The notes under the pieces are model-generated. The model did not search any database and was not told the DNA's origin. It saw only the letters and a program-made list of their open reading frames with translations. A stretch of 64,000 bases of DNA, from positions 1 to 64,000 of the forward strand of contig JBJXDZ010000129.1 in assembly GCA_046154645.1 (NCBI GenBank), given 5' to 3'. The translations under genes and the position numbers were made by a program. Of the stretch, positions 1 to 8,170 are shown one piece after another. The stretch's first letter is position 1, and the number at the start of each line of letters is the position of its first letter. This DNA is from Ga0077555 sp046154645 (GTDB lineage: Bacteria; Pseudomonadota; Alphaproteobacteria; Rhizobiales; Hyphomicrobiaceae).

Positions 1-32
1 ATCGCGTCGAGCGCGGCAACGAAGAACTGCAT
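1..32 (-). CDS. 5' end of an unidentified gene leaving the window
   Basis: An ATG on the minus strand at 32 follows a strong Shine-Dalgarno match, GGGGAGG, at about 37-44. Only ten codons (MQFFVAALDA) are inside the window, so no function can be given. The start is supported by the ribosome binding site alone. It would be transcribed in the same direction as the TIR gene that ends at 124, with a gap of about 90 bases. Confidence 0.45.
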   Translation of the reverse strand, partial: MQFFVAALDA

Positions 33-123
33 CGGACCCCTCCCCGAATCGAAAGGAGTCCTCTCAAGAATCCATACCCGCTGGCGATGCAAGCACTATT
101 CGTTCAGGCCAAACGCGATTCCC

Positions 124-1386
124 CTACACCCCGTTGCCCCGGTCATAGTCCATTGCGAGCCTGAACAAAGCATTCGGACCTCGGCTAATTGCTTGTAGTT
201 CGAGCTGTGCAAGTCGCTCCTGCTCTGCGCGCCTCTCGTCTTCGGCTTTCTGCAGCGCGGCAATTCGATCCTGCTCGGCCTTTTCGCGTGCTCGCCGCTC
301 ATCGTCTGCCTTTTTCTGTTCAGCCTTCTCCCGTTCGACGCGCGCTATCCGCTCCTGTTCTGCGCGCCTTTCGTCTTCGGCCTTCTTCAGCGCGGCAATT
401 CGATCCTGCTCCACCTTTTCGCGTGCCAGCCGGTCGTCGTTGGCCTTCTTCTGCTCGACCTTCTCCCGTTCGACGCGCGCTAGCCGCTCCTGCTCCGCCT
501 TTTCGCGCGCCAGTCGGTCGTCGTTGGCCTTTTTCTGCTCGGCCTTCTCCCGTTCGACGCGCGCCAACCGCTCCTGCTCCGCCTTTTCGCGTGCCAGTCG
601 GTCGTCGTTGGCCTTCTTCTGCTCGGCCTTCTCCCGTTCGACGCGCGCCAACCGCTCTCGCTCCGCCTTTTCGTGCGCCAGTCGTTCTTCCTCCGCCTTC
701 CTGCGGGTCGCCTCCTCACGCGCAATGCGCTCTTGTTCGGCAGCCTTTAGTTTCCCCGCGACTTTCTCAGCCTCGTTCGCCCGGCGATCTGCAGCGGAAA
801 TCGCGGTTAGACGGGCAGTTTCAGCTGGCAGGTGAACGAAGTGCCACCAACTGCCAGCAGCCATTGCGAGAAGCAGCGTGGTGAGCAAGGTGGTGGCGAC
901 CGCTTTCCCCCAACGACGGCGGCCCATCAGCGTCGCAATATCGCCGGCGAGCCCAGCCATCTCATGTCGGAAGCCGTTGGTCGTGAGGGTCGCGAAGTGG
1001 TGATCGACGAGGGGTTGTAATGTCGCCGGCAGTTCCGACCGCGCAGGCAGCTTGGCGCCGCCGACAAGGACTGGAATGAGCGGGATGCCGCGTGCCAAGG
1101 CTCGCTCCAACTCCAGACGAACCCAATCATCGGGAGTGTCTAATCGGCGGGCTTTTGTTTCTTCATTCAGCGCGTTGAGCCCGTTCGGGCCGATGACTGC
1201 CAGCATCACCTTGCATTGGCCAAGGCTGCTTTCGAGCACGGCTGGAAACTTCTGGCCGGCGCGCATCCGGTCGATGTCGATGAAGATATTCTGCTTACCG
1301 AATGTGGTGCCCAGATAGTGCGCGACGTTCAACGCATGCGCTGCGCTGTCTTCACGGCGATAACTGATGAAAATTTTGCCGGCCAT
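124..1386 (-). CDS. TIR domain membrane protein with heptad-repeat coiled coil and cut-off Sel1 start
   Basis: 420 aa. Residues 1-150 form a TIR (TIR_2 type) domain: it opens KIFISYRRED, has the FIDIDRMRAGQ loop, and has W88-V-R-L-E92, where E92 is the likely NAD-hydrolase glutamate. A hydrophobic segment at about 162-184 suggests an inner-membrane anchor. Residues 190-405 are a charged coiled coil made of 28-residue (four-heptad) units of the type ERLARVEREKAEQKK. The last residues, LFRLAMDYDRGNGV, look like the first half of a Sel1 repeat, and a TAG stop follows at once. TIR domains in bacteria serve as NADases in immunity or as scaffolds. Which applies here is not visible. Possibly truncated at the C-terminus. 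Confidence 0.85.
   Translation of the reverse strand: MAGKIFISYRREDSAAHALNVAHYLGTTFGKQNIFIDIDRMRAGQKFPAVLESSLGQCKVMLAVIGPNGLNALNEETKARRLDTPDDWVRLELERALARGIPLIPVLVGGAKLPARSELPATLQPLVDHHFATLTTNGFRHEMAGLAGDIATLMGRRRWGKAVATTLLTTLLLAMAAGSWWHFVHLPAETARLTAISAADRRANEAEKVAGKLKAAEQERIAREEATRRKAEEERLAHEKAERERLARVEREKAEQKKANDDRLAREKAEQERLARVEREKAEQKKANDDRLAREKAEQERLARVEREKVEQKKANDDRLAREKVEQDRIAALKKAEDERRAEQERIARVEREKAEQKKADDERRAREKAEQDRIAALQKAEDERRAEQERLAQLELQAISRGPNALFRLAMDYDRGNGV
221..690 (-). repeat. 84-bp in-frame tandem repeat encoding the coiled coil
   Basis: A sequence starting CCTTCTCCCG on the plus strand recurs at 459, 543 and 627, exactly 84 bases apart (28 codons, four heptads), with few changes. 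A related copy lies at 323. A 51-bp sub-unit (17 codons, DRIAALxKAEDERRAEQ) occurs twice, 135 bases apart (about 221 and 356). The near identity at DNA level suggests recent expansion by slippage or unequal crossing-over. All units keep the reading frame. Confidence 0.85.
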
Positions 1387-1441
1387 GTCCGATGCTTCGT
1401 GGTCGGTTGCTCAATGCTTCAACGTGCTTCGAGGTTGCCAG

Positions 1442-1470
1442 ATAATAGACACCTCACGCTCCTCAGTGAA
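1442..1470 (-). promoter_or_regulatory. Candidate sigma-70 promoter of the TIR gene
   Basis: On the minus strand TTCACT (1470-1465) and TATTAT (1447-1442) are 17 bases apart, matching the -35 and -10 consensus at 4/6 and 5/6 positions. Transcription would start near 1434, about 48 bases before the ATG at 1386. This is prediction by eye in GC-rich DNA, where an A/T-rich hexamer stands out. Confidence 0.4.
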
Positions 1471-1614
1471 CATTCTGTCTCAATTTCCATGCTCACCGCA
1501 ACCCCGCCATTGACTCATCGCGACCCCTCGGCTCAATGGCTGCGTACTGTGGCCCGGATGCCTGCATCAACTGGTCCCACCACCACCGACCACCAACTCC
1601 TACGCTGAGTCCCC

Positions 1615-2151
1615 ATGCCGCCTGCCTCCCCTCATCTCGATCGCGCCGGGTTGATGGCCCACCTGGACGCGCTTGGCATCAAGACCAGCACCGTCGATCA
1701 TGAGGCTGTGTTCACCGTGGCCGAGAGCGACCGGCTGCACCGGGAATTGCCGGGCGGACATACCAAGAACCTGTTCCTCAAGGATGCCAAGGACCGCCTG
1801 TTCCTGGTCGTCGCCGAGGGGCACACGCTGGTCGACCTCAAACAGCTGCACAAGACCATCGGGGCAGCACGGCTGTCGTTCGGCAAGGCGGAGCTGCTGC
1901 AGGAGGTGCTGGGCGTCACACCGGGGTCGGTGACGGCCCTGGCGCTGGTCAATGATAGGGCCGGTCGTGTCAGCGTGGTGGTTGACGAGCGGCTCATGGC
2001 ATACGACATCATCAATTGCCACCCGCTGGTCAATACCGCGACCACGGCGCTGGCGCGCGACGACCTGATGCGGTTTCTGCGCGCCACCGGCCATGAGCCG
2101 CGCGTGCTGCCGCTGACGGGTCTGCCGGGTGGCGGGACGAGTTCGGGCTGA
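1615..2151 (+). CDS. Prolyl-tRNA deacylase-like editing protein (PrdX/ProXp-ala, YbaK fold)
   Basis: 178 aa, the usual size for the free-standing YbaK/PrdX family that hydrolyses mischarged aminoacyl-tRNA (typically Ala-tRNAPro). The hallmark GGHTKNLFLKD occurs at about residues 47-57, followed by the strand DRLFLVV and the conserved lysine of DLKQLHK. The C-terminal half has the family's VTALALVND and INCHPL segments. The ribosome binding site is weak, but no better start exists downstream of the divergent TIR gene. It heads a run of same-strand genes (thioredoxin, Lon N-domain, Trm112-like). The specificity is family knowledge. Confidence 0.88.
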   Translation: MPPASPHLDRAGLMAHLDALGIKTSTVDHEAVFTVAESDRLHRELPGGHTKNLFLKDAKDRLFLVVAEGHTLVDLKQLHKTIGAARLSFGKAELLQEVLGVTPGSVTALALVNDRAGRVSVVVDERLMAYDIINCHPLVNTATTALARDDLMRFLRATGHEPRVLPLTGLPGGGTSSG

Positions 2152-2260
2152 GATTGGCCGGTCTTGAGCTGTCGGCAGCCAGTTCGGCTGCAGCCAAGGT
2201 GGCAACGGTTTGCACGTGGTAGCGGGCCGCCAAGCGATGGCGGCCAGGGAGAGGACGGGC

Positions 2261-3205
2261 ATGGAATTCGGTCAGAGGAAGCCTGGTGCACCGGGCGCGG
2301 TAGCCCCAGCGGGCTCGGCAGGTGCGGCCGGCGACGTGATCAAGGACAGCAGCACGGCGGGCTTTGCCAAGGACGTGCTCGAGGCCTCTAAGCAGGTGCC
2401 GGTGATCGTCGATTTCTGGGCGCAGTGGTGTGGCCCCTGCAAGCAGCTGACGCCCGTGCTGGAAAAGGTCATCAAGAGCTACGGCGGCAAGGTGCGGCTG
2501 GTCAAGATCAACATCGACGAGCATCCAGCCATCGCCGGCCAGCTGCGCGTGCAGTCGATCCCGACCGTGTATGCCTTCATGGACGGCCGCCCGGTCGACG
2601 GCTTTGCCGGAGCCCAGCCCGAGAGCGCGGTCAAAGCCTTTGTCGAAAAACTGATCGGCGGTGCAGATGACGGCGCCCCCGATCTCGCGCATGCCTTGGC
2701 CGAGGCCGAGCAGGCCGTGGCGGCCGGCGACCTGAAGACCGCCGCCGAGATTTACGCAGCGGTGCTGCAGGAGGACCGCGAGAATGTCGCCGCACTGGCG
2801 GGGCTCGCCAAATGCTATTTGCAGACCGGTGATATCGCCCGCGCCGAGCAGGCGTTGTCGCTGGCTGCACCCGACAAGCTCGCAGCCCAGCCCTTGGCTG
2901 GCGTGCAGGCCGCGATCGATCTGGCCAAGCGGGGCGCCAGCGTCGGCAATCTGGAGCCGCTGAGGGCCAAGCTCGAGGCCAACCCGGCCGATCATCAGAC
3001 GCGTATCGATCTGGCGGTGGCGCTGGCGGCTGGCGGCGACAAGGCGGGCGCCGTGCAGCATCTGCTCGAAAGCTTCCGCCGCGATCGCAATTGGAACGAG
3101 CAGGCGGCGAGGAAGCAGCTGGTGCAGTTCTTCGACGCCTGGGGCCCCAAGGACGAGGCGACCCAGGATGGCCGCCGCAAGCTGTCGTCGCTGCTGTTCT
3201 CATAA
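2261..3205 (+). CDS. Thioredoxin-TPR chaperone of the CnoX/YbbN type
   Basis: 314 aa. A thioredoxin domain (about 30-135) carries the active-site motif WCGPCK with C57 and C60, then the cis-proline region SIPTVYAF. The rest is helical repeats (TPR-like: AEIYAAVLQ, ALAGLAKCYLQ, RIDLAVALAAGG) as in E. coli YbbN/CnoX, which combines thioredoxin and holdase activity and hands clients to GroEL. The full CXXC is kept, so redox activity is likely. Start at ATG 2261 is chosen because GGGAGAGG lies just upstream; a longer in-frame start at 2210 lacks one. Confidence 0.88.
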   Translation: MEFGQRKPGAPGAVAPAGSAGAAGDVIKDSSTAGFAKDVLEASKQVPVIVDFWAQWCGPCKQLTPVLEKVIKSYGGKVRLVKINIDEHPAIAGQLRVQSIPTVYAFMDGRPVDGFAGAQPESAVKAFVEKLIGGADDGAPDLAHALAEAEQAVAAGDLKTAAEIYAAVLQEDRENVAALAGLAKCYLQTGDIARAEQALSLAAPDKLAAQPLAGVQAAIDLAKRGASVGNLEPLRAKLEANPADHQTRIDLAVALAAGGDKAGAVQHLLESFRRDRNWNEQAARKQLVQFFDAWGPKDEATQDGRRKLSSLLFS

Positions 3206-3262
3206 CGCGTCAAGTCTCGGCTGCGGGCTTCCTTGCAGCTGCGTGTGAAAGGCCGCCGACCC

Positions 3263-3943
3263 ATGATCCCGACCTATCGCACGACCGCCGATCTGCCAGC
3301 GATGCTGCCGGTGTTTCCGCTGGCCGGCTGCATTCTGTTGCCGCGCACGATGCTGCCGTTGCAGGTCTTCGAGCCGCGCTATCTGGCCATGGTGGATGAT
3401 TGTCTGCGTGGCGATCGCCTGATCGGCATCATCCAGCCGGTTGGCGACGGCGGCACAACGGGATCGCCGCCGGGCCGCGGCACGGCCTTGCGCAATGTGG
3501 GCTGTGCCGGCCGCATCCGCAGCTATCAGGAACTCGATGACGGCCGCCTGGCCATTGGTCTCGGTGGCATTGCCCGCTTCCGGCCGCAGGGCGAAGCGAC
3601 ACCGGACCAGCAGCCCTATCGCACCTTCGCCGTCAACTTCGCCGACTTCGCGTTCGATCTGGAGGCTGGCGATGGCGAAGCGAGCATCGATCGGGAAGGC
3701 TTGCTCGATGTTCTCAAGAGGTTCCTCGCTCACCGGGGCCTCAAGGGCGATTGGGATGCCATTCAGCGCTCCGGCTCCGAGCAGTTGGTGAATGGCCTGT
3801 CGCTGGCCAGTCCCTTCAACAGTGAAGAGCGGCAGGCCCTGCTGGAGGCGCCGCGGCTCAACGATCGCGCCAAGCTGCTGGCGGCGCTGGCTGAGATGGA
3901 GATTGCGTCCGGCGAGACGGGCGGCAATCAGCGCATGCAGTAG
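3263..3943 (+). CDS. Lon N-terminal (substrate-binding) domain protein
   Basis: 226 aa. Matches the stand-alone LON substrate-binding domain family: LPVFPLAGCILLPRTMLPLQVFEPRY at the N-terminus contains the family core, followed by the beta-strand LIGIIQP and a helical C-terminal half. There is no AAA+ or protease domain, so it is not a protease itself. The function of these proteins is unproven; roles in protein quality control are assumed. It starts 57 bases after the thioredoxin gene and probably shares its transcript. ATG 3263 was preferred over the upstream in-frame start at 3233. Confidence 0.85.
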   Translation: MIPTYRTTADLPAMLPVFPLAGCILLPRTMLPLQVFEPRYLAMVDDCLRGDRLIGIIQPVGDGGTTGSPPGRGTALRNVGCAGRIRSYQELDDGRLAIGLGGIARFRPQGEATPDQQPYRTFAVNFADFAFDLEAGDGEASIDREGLLDVLKRFLAHRGLKGDWDAIQRSGSEQLVNGLSLASPFNSEERQALLEAPRLNDRAKLLAALAEMEIASGETGGNQRMQ

Positions 3944-3980
3944 GTCCCGTGCCAAGGCGCCAACATCTGTGAGTGAAATC

Positions 3981-4208
3981 ATGAGCCATCCCACGCCCGC
4001 CCCCCCGCAACCGTCGGATCCGCAGCGGCCCGATTTGCGGCTGTTGGAACTTCTGGTGTGCCCCATCACCAAGGCGTCACTGATCTACGACGAGGCGCGG
4101 CAGGAATTGATCAGCCGGCAGGCGCGACTGGCTTATCCCATCCGTCGTGGCGTCCCACACCTGCTGCCGTCCGAGGCACGGCACCTGGATGAAGAGCCCC
4201 GCCCCTGA
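3981..4208 (+). CDS. Trm112-like zinc-ribbon-family small protein
   Basis: 75 aa. The core LLELLVCPITKASLIYD and the closing AYPIRRGVPHLLP are the signature of the Trm112/YcaR (UPF0434) family. In eukaryotes and archaea Trm112 activates methyltransferases; the bacterial role is not settled. Only one cysteine of the ribbon is present (C27), as in many bacterial members. The N-terminal 18 residues are a proline-rich extension. Start at ATG 3981, 37 bases after the Lon-domain gene. Confidence 0.85.
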   Translation: MSHPTPAPPQPSDPQRPDLRLLELLVCPITKASLIYDEARQELISRQARLAYPIRRGVPHLLPSEARHLDEEPRP

Positions 4209-4573
4209 CGGCAACGCCTCGGGAGGCCCGCATGGCGCAGGGATGCGAAAAAGGTATGCCGTCCCAAAGTTCCCCCAACAGTTGTGGAGTTTATGCAACT
4301 ATCAGGCGTAAGCTCGCCAGTCGGGCGGCGCCGAAATATCCGCCGACGTTGTTGCCGAATCCTCGTTCTATGCAAGGGGCTAGCGGTCCAGCAGCCGCGC
4401 ATTTTTTGCCCGGATCAGGCCCCCTTGGCGCCCTTTTCTGATCGCAGTAACTCGCTGACCAAGCTCCGATAAGACTGTTGTTCTCGCACGCAGCAGATGT
4501 ATCATGAAGTGCGGGGCCAGCGCCTTTAGGCGGCTGGTCGTAACGGCGGTTATTCCAGCGGAGTATTTGCGTC
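4209..4573 (+). other. 365-base gap before the SoxC-type gene
   Basis: No convincing gene: short open frames here have no family resemblance and no ribosome binding site. It should contain the promoter for the downstream molybdoenzyme. A T-rich patch at about 4399-4405 and a GATAAG hexamer near 4469 are the only notable signals, and I do not assign a promoter. Confidence 0.5.
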
Positions 4574-6019
4574 ATGTCTGACAGCAAGCATCAAGCGTCT
4601 GAAGCTGCACGCATCCAAGAAATATTGAAGCCTGCCAGCCGGTTGGACCGGCGCGGGTTCTTTGTTGCCGTGGCTGCGACCTCCGTTGCCGCAACCTCGG
4701 GTGGTGCCGCAGCACAGCAGCCAAACCAGGTCGCTGCCGCCGAAGTGCTGCCGAACCTGCCACCGCCGGACACCCTGCATCATTCGATGCGCAAGTCGAT
4801 TGGGCGATCACGCAAGACCTTCGTCAAGGACCTGGGCCAGCTCGTCGATCTCAACCCCTATAATCAGGGCGGCGCCTACTGGAACTTCAATACCTTCATC
4901 ACGCCCATCGACCAGTTCTATATCCGCAATGAGTTCGGCACTCCGCGGCCCGACCTGGACAAGCGCGTCGACCGGCAACACTGGACGCTGAAAATCCACG
5001 GCAATTCGGTCGAGCGCGAGCTGACCATCACCTACAACGACCTCCTCAAGATGCCGTCGCGGCACATCATCTGCACCATGGAATGCGCCGGCAATGGCCG
5101 GTCGCTGTTCTGGGAGCAGCAGAACATGGTCTCCGACCCGCAGAAGGTCGGTGGCACGGGCTGGGGTCTCGGCGGCATCGGCCAGGCGGAGTGGCAATAC
5201 GTGCCCATGAGCCATATTCTGTCGCTGGTGGGCCTGAAGAAGACGGCGAAACAGATGCTGTTCTGGTCCGGCGTCGACAACAAGGGCGATGTGCCGGGCG
5301 GCATCGGCGACCGTGGCCGTCCGATCGATATCTCGATGCTGCGCCAGCATGCCGACGTCATTGGCCTCGCGTTCAAGATGAACGGCAAGGATCTGCCCGC
5401 TGACCACGGTGGGCCGGTGCGGGCGCTGGTGCCGGGCTATTGTGGGGCTGCTTCGACCAAGTGGCTGACCGAGATCAAGATCGCAGACCACAATTTCTGG
5501 GTGCCACTCAACTCCACGGCACACGTCCTCATCGGACCTGATTATGCGCCGCCAAAGCCAGTCGCCGGCGACGAGTTCCGCGGCGGCATTACGGCTGAAA
5601 AGGTGTTGGGGCAGGCCGTCGCGTGGAGCCCGCCGAAATCGCTGATCACCGTACCGCTCGTCCTCGAGAAACAGCCCAAGTATCCACACAACTATCCGCT
5701 CAAGCCCGGCGAGTTGCCCAAGCTTGCCGCGGGCCAGCAGATGATGCGTGGCTATGCCTGGGCCCCGCAATATGGCGTCCGTCACGTCGACTATCGCGTC
5801 GATGGCGGGGCGTGGCAGAAGGCGCGTATCGAGATGCCGAATCTTGGCCGGTATACCTGGGTCCGCTTCGATTTCCCGTGGGATGCGGCCGCCGGCCGCC
5901 ATGTCATCGAGACCCGCGTTACCGACCGCAAAGGCGTGGCCCAGCCCGAGACCGTGCCCTTCAATCGCGGCGGGTTCGATTACTGGGGCATCCCGAAGTT
6001 CCACGTGCAGGTGATCTGA
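4574..6019 (+). CDS. soxC: Periplasmic sulfite oxidase-family molybdoenzyme (SoxC type)
   Basis: 481 aa. The N-terminus carries R26-R27-G-F-F followed by an alanine-rich stretch ending GGAAAQQ, a plausible Tat signal. The molybdopterin domain contains IICTMECAGNGRS, whose C171 should ligate molybdenum, and the GDVPGGIGDRGRP and RALVPGYCGAASTKW segments typical of SoxC/sulfane dehydrogenase. The C-terminal part is the Mo-co dimerisation domain (MMRGYAWAP, VDGGAW). SoxC normally pairs with the cytochrome SoxD and other sox genes; none is nearby, so the physiological substrate is uncertain. Sulfite dehydrogenase SorA is the alternative. Confidence 0.82.
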   Translation: MSDSKHQASEAARIQEILKPASRLDRRGFFVAVAATSVAATSGGAAAQQPNQVAAAEVLPNLPPPDTLHHSMRKSIGRSRKTFVKDLGQLVDLNPYNQGGAYWNFNTFITPIDQFYIRNEFGTPRPDLDKRVDRQHWTLKIHGNSVERELTITYNDLLKMPSRHIICTMECAGNGRSLFWEQQNMVSDPQKVGGTGWGLGGIGQAEWQYVPMSHILSLVGLKKTAKQMLFWSGVDNKGDVPGGIGDRGRPIDISMLRQHADVIGLAFKMNGKDLPADHGGPVRALVPGYCGAASTKWLTEIKIADHNFWVPLNSTAHVLIGPDYAPPKPVAGDEFRGGITAEKVLGQAVAWSPPKSLITVPLVLEKQPKYPHNYPLKPGELPKLAAGQQMMRGYAWAPQYGVRHVDYRVDGGAWQKARIEMPNLGRYTWVRFDFPWDAAAGRHVIETRVTDRKGVAQPETVPFNRGGFDYWGIPKFHVQVI

Positions 6020-6048
6020 CGCCGACGGTGCGTCACGGCCGCTTGCGA

Positions 6049-6081
6049 CGACAATGGCGGGAATGGCTCCCGCCGTTGTCG
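6049..6081. terminator. Hairpin between two convergent genes
   Basis: GACAATGGCGGGA (6050-6062) can pair with TCCCGCCGTTGTC (6068-6080) around a five-base loop; one T-G wobble, plus an outer C-G pair. It sits between the ends of the SoxC-type gene and the hydroxyacid dehydrogenase gene. There is no long T-run, so intrinsic termination is plausible but not certain. Confidence 0.55.
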
Positions 6082-6116
6082 GTACGGCGCAATAGGGTGC
6101 AGCTCTGAGGGCGGCG

Positions 6117-7220
6117 TCAGTAGCCTTCGTCCAGCAGCGGGAAGGCCGCAAACGGGCCCGGGCGCGAGATCGGCGCAACTTGCGTCAGGTAGCGCGGATC
6201 AAGCTCCCGGAACGACGTGACGCCGAGCATGCCCAGCGTGCCGCGAATCTCGCCTTCCAGGATCTCCAGCGCCCGCACCACGCCCGCTTCGCCCGCCGCC
6301 GCCAGCGCCAGGCCCTGCAAGCGACCCATGCCGACCGCATCGGCGCCGAGCGCGATCGCCTTCACCACATCGGTGCCGCGCATGAAGCCGCCGTCGACCA
6401 CCACCTTGGCGCGGCCACGCACCGCTTCCACGACCTCGGGCAACGCTTCGATGCCGCCAAGGCCGTGGTCGAGCTGCCGCCCGCCATGGTTCGAGACATA
6501 GACCACGTCGATGCCGTGCTCGATGGCGATGATGGCGTCTTCGGCGGTGGCGATGCCCTTGAGGATCAACGGCACCGAGAATTTCTTGCGGATGCGCTTG
6601 ATGTCGTCCCAGTTGAACGCCGCCTGGAACGGATCGCCACCGCCGCCGTCGTTGCCGCTGGCCCGTCGCGCCGTCGGCTTGTAGCGCTTGGCCAGATCGC
6701 GTTCGCGGCGGCCGTAATAATCGAGATCGACGGTCAGGGCGACGCCCGCGTAGTTGGCCTTCACTGCCGCCCCGATGCGCTCGTCGACCCAGTCGGGATT
6801 GCCACGCACGTAGAGCTGGAACAGCTTCGGATGTTTCGGCGCGGCGGCCATCACCTCTTCCAGGCCCGGCTTGGCGACCGAGCTCAGCATATGCAGCACG
6901 CCGAATGTGGCGGCGGCCTTGGTTGGCGCCGTGGCACCTGCCGGGCACAGGTCCTGCAGCGAGCCGATCGGGGCCAGGATGATCGGTAGCCGCAGCTTGG
7001 CGCCGAGGAACTCGGTCGTCATGTCGACCTTGCCGACATTGCGCAGCACGCGCGGGCGAAAGGCCAGGCTGTCGATGGCGACGCGATTGCGCTCGAGCGT
7101 GGTCTCGGTCTCGGCGCCGCCCATCAGGTAGTCCCAGGTCTCCTTGGAGAGCGCCTTGCGTGCCGGCTCCACGAACTCGTGCAGAACCTCGAAGCCTTCT
7201 TTCGCCGGACGCTCGCTCAT
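6117..7220 (-). CDS. FMN-dependent alpha-hydroxyacid dehydrogenase/oxidase
   Basis: 367 aa, standard length for the LldD/glycolate oxidase family, a TIM barrel using FMN to oxidise L-2-hydroxyacids. Visible hallmarks: PIGSLQDLCPAGATAPTKAA near residue 90, VALTVDLDYYGRRERD, VPLILKGIATAEDA with the FMN-binding lysine, the active-site SNHGGRQLDHG (catalytic His and Arg), VVVDGGFMRGTDVVKA and GRLQGLALAAAGEAGV. The substrate (lactate, mandelate, glycolate or another) cannot be read from these motifs. The next gene upstream on this strand is lipB, 133 bases away. Confidence 0.88.
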   Translation of the reverse strand: MSERPAKEGFEVLHEFVEPARKALSKETWDYLMGGAETETTLERNRVAIDSLAFRPRVLRNVGKVDMTTEFLGAKLRLPIILAPIGSLQDLCPAGATAPTKAAATFGVLHMLSSVAKPGLEEVMAAAPKHPKLFQLYVRGNPDWVDERIGAAVKANYAGVALTVDLDYYGRRERDLAKRYKPTARRASGNDGGGGDPFQAAFNWDDIKRIRKKFSVPLILKGIATAEDAIIAIEHGIDVVYVSNHGGRQLDHGLGGIEALPEVVEAVRGRAKVVVDGGFMRGTDVVKAIALGADAVGMGRLQGLALAAAGEAGVVRALEILEGEIRGTLGMLGVTSFRELDPRYLTQVAPISRPGPFAAFPLLDEGY

Positions 7221-7353
7221 CGGATCAGTTCCTGTCTGCTGCTGCGGCGCCCGCGGCGCCAGATGCGTGCCTGCCCGATAGAGCAGCCGCTCAGTGCAGG
7301 CAAGTCCTACGCGCGCTGTCAGCCGTCAGAGCTGGCCTGCACGGTGGGGATGG

Positions 7354-8040
7354 CTACGCCGCCAGTTCAGCTACTGTGCCAACCGCTTGCGTCGGCCCGA
7401 TGCACCGTTCGAACGTAGCCCGAAGCGCCATATCCACCTCCGGCAGCGTGACGATGCGACCGAGATCGGCAAGGCTGGTGACGCCGTGACCGGAGATGCC
7501 ACAAGGTACAATGCCGGAAAAATGCTCGAGGTCCGGCTCGACGTTGAGGCTGAGCCCGTGCAGGCTCACCCAGCGTTTGAGGCGAATGCCGATGGCCGCG
7601 ATCTTGTCCTCGGCTTGATCGCCCTTGTCGGGCCGGCGGACCCAGACGCCAACCCGGTCCGGCCGGATCTCGCCCTTGACGCCGAAGGTGTCGAGCGTGG
7701 CGATGATCCAGTCTTCCAACAGGTGGACAAAGGCGCGCACGTCGCCGCCTCGCGCTTTGACGTCCAGCATGACATAGGCAATGCGCTGGCCGGGCCCGTG
7801 ATAGGTGTATTGGCCGCCACGGCCGGCAGCAAAAACCGGAAACCGGTCGGGCGCGAGCAGATCGCCCGGCTTGGCGCTGGTGCCCGCCGTATAGAGCGCG
7901 GGATGCTCCAGCAGCCACACCAACTCCGGCGCCGTCCCCGCATGGATGGCCGCGGCGCGGGCTTCCATGACGGCCAGGGCCGTCGCGTAGGCGACCGGGG
8001 CATCGCTGATCAGCCATTGCACAGGCCTGGACGTCGTCAT
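7354..8040 (-). CDS. lipB: Octanoyl-[acyl carrier protein]:protein N-octanoyltransferase
   Basis: 228 aa. LipB transfers octanoyl groups from ACP to lipoyl domains, the first step of lipoate synthesis needed by 2-oxoglutarate dehydrogenase (sucA is in this window). The signature GRGGQYTYHGPGQRIAYVM is present, with the catalytic cysteine in GIVPCGISGHGVTSL and the conserved lysine in GIRLKRWVSLHG. Start ATG at 8040. Transcribed toward the hydroxyacid dehydrogenase, possibly with it. Confidence 0.93.
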   Translation of the reverse strand: MTTSRPVQWLISDAPVAYATALAVMEARAAAIHAGTAPELVWLLEHPALYTAGTSAKPGDLLAPDRFPVFAAGRGGQYTYHGPGQRIAYVMLDVKARGGDVRAFVHLLEDWIIATLDTFGVKGEIRPDRVGVWVRRPDKGDQAEDKIAAIGIRLKRWVSLHGLSLNVEPDLEHFSGIVPCGISGHGVTSLADLGRIVTLPEVDMALRATFERCIGPTQAVGTVAELAA

Positions 8041-8170
8041 TCACCCACCGCAGCACACATCGTCATTCGGAGCCTTTGCATGGCCCGGCACTGACGGGCT
8101 AAGCTTCCAGCATAAGCTGCATGGGCCCTGACGCCCAGAGGCGGCGATCGCGGCCAGCAAGGAGCACCTG

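Noticed and set aside
221..690. Regular repeats as a possible CRISPR array
   Set aside because: Units are contiguous without spacers, 84 bp long and in frame within a coiled coil.
4209..4573. Small gene between the Trm112-like and SoxC-type genes
   Set aside because: Short frames only, none with family resemblance or a ribosome binding site.
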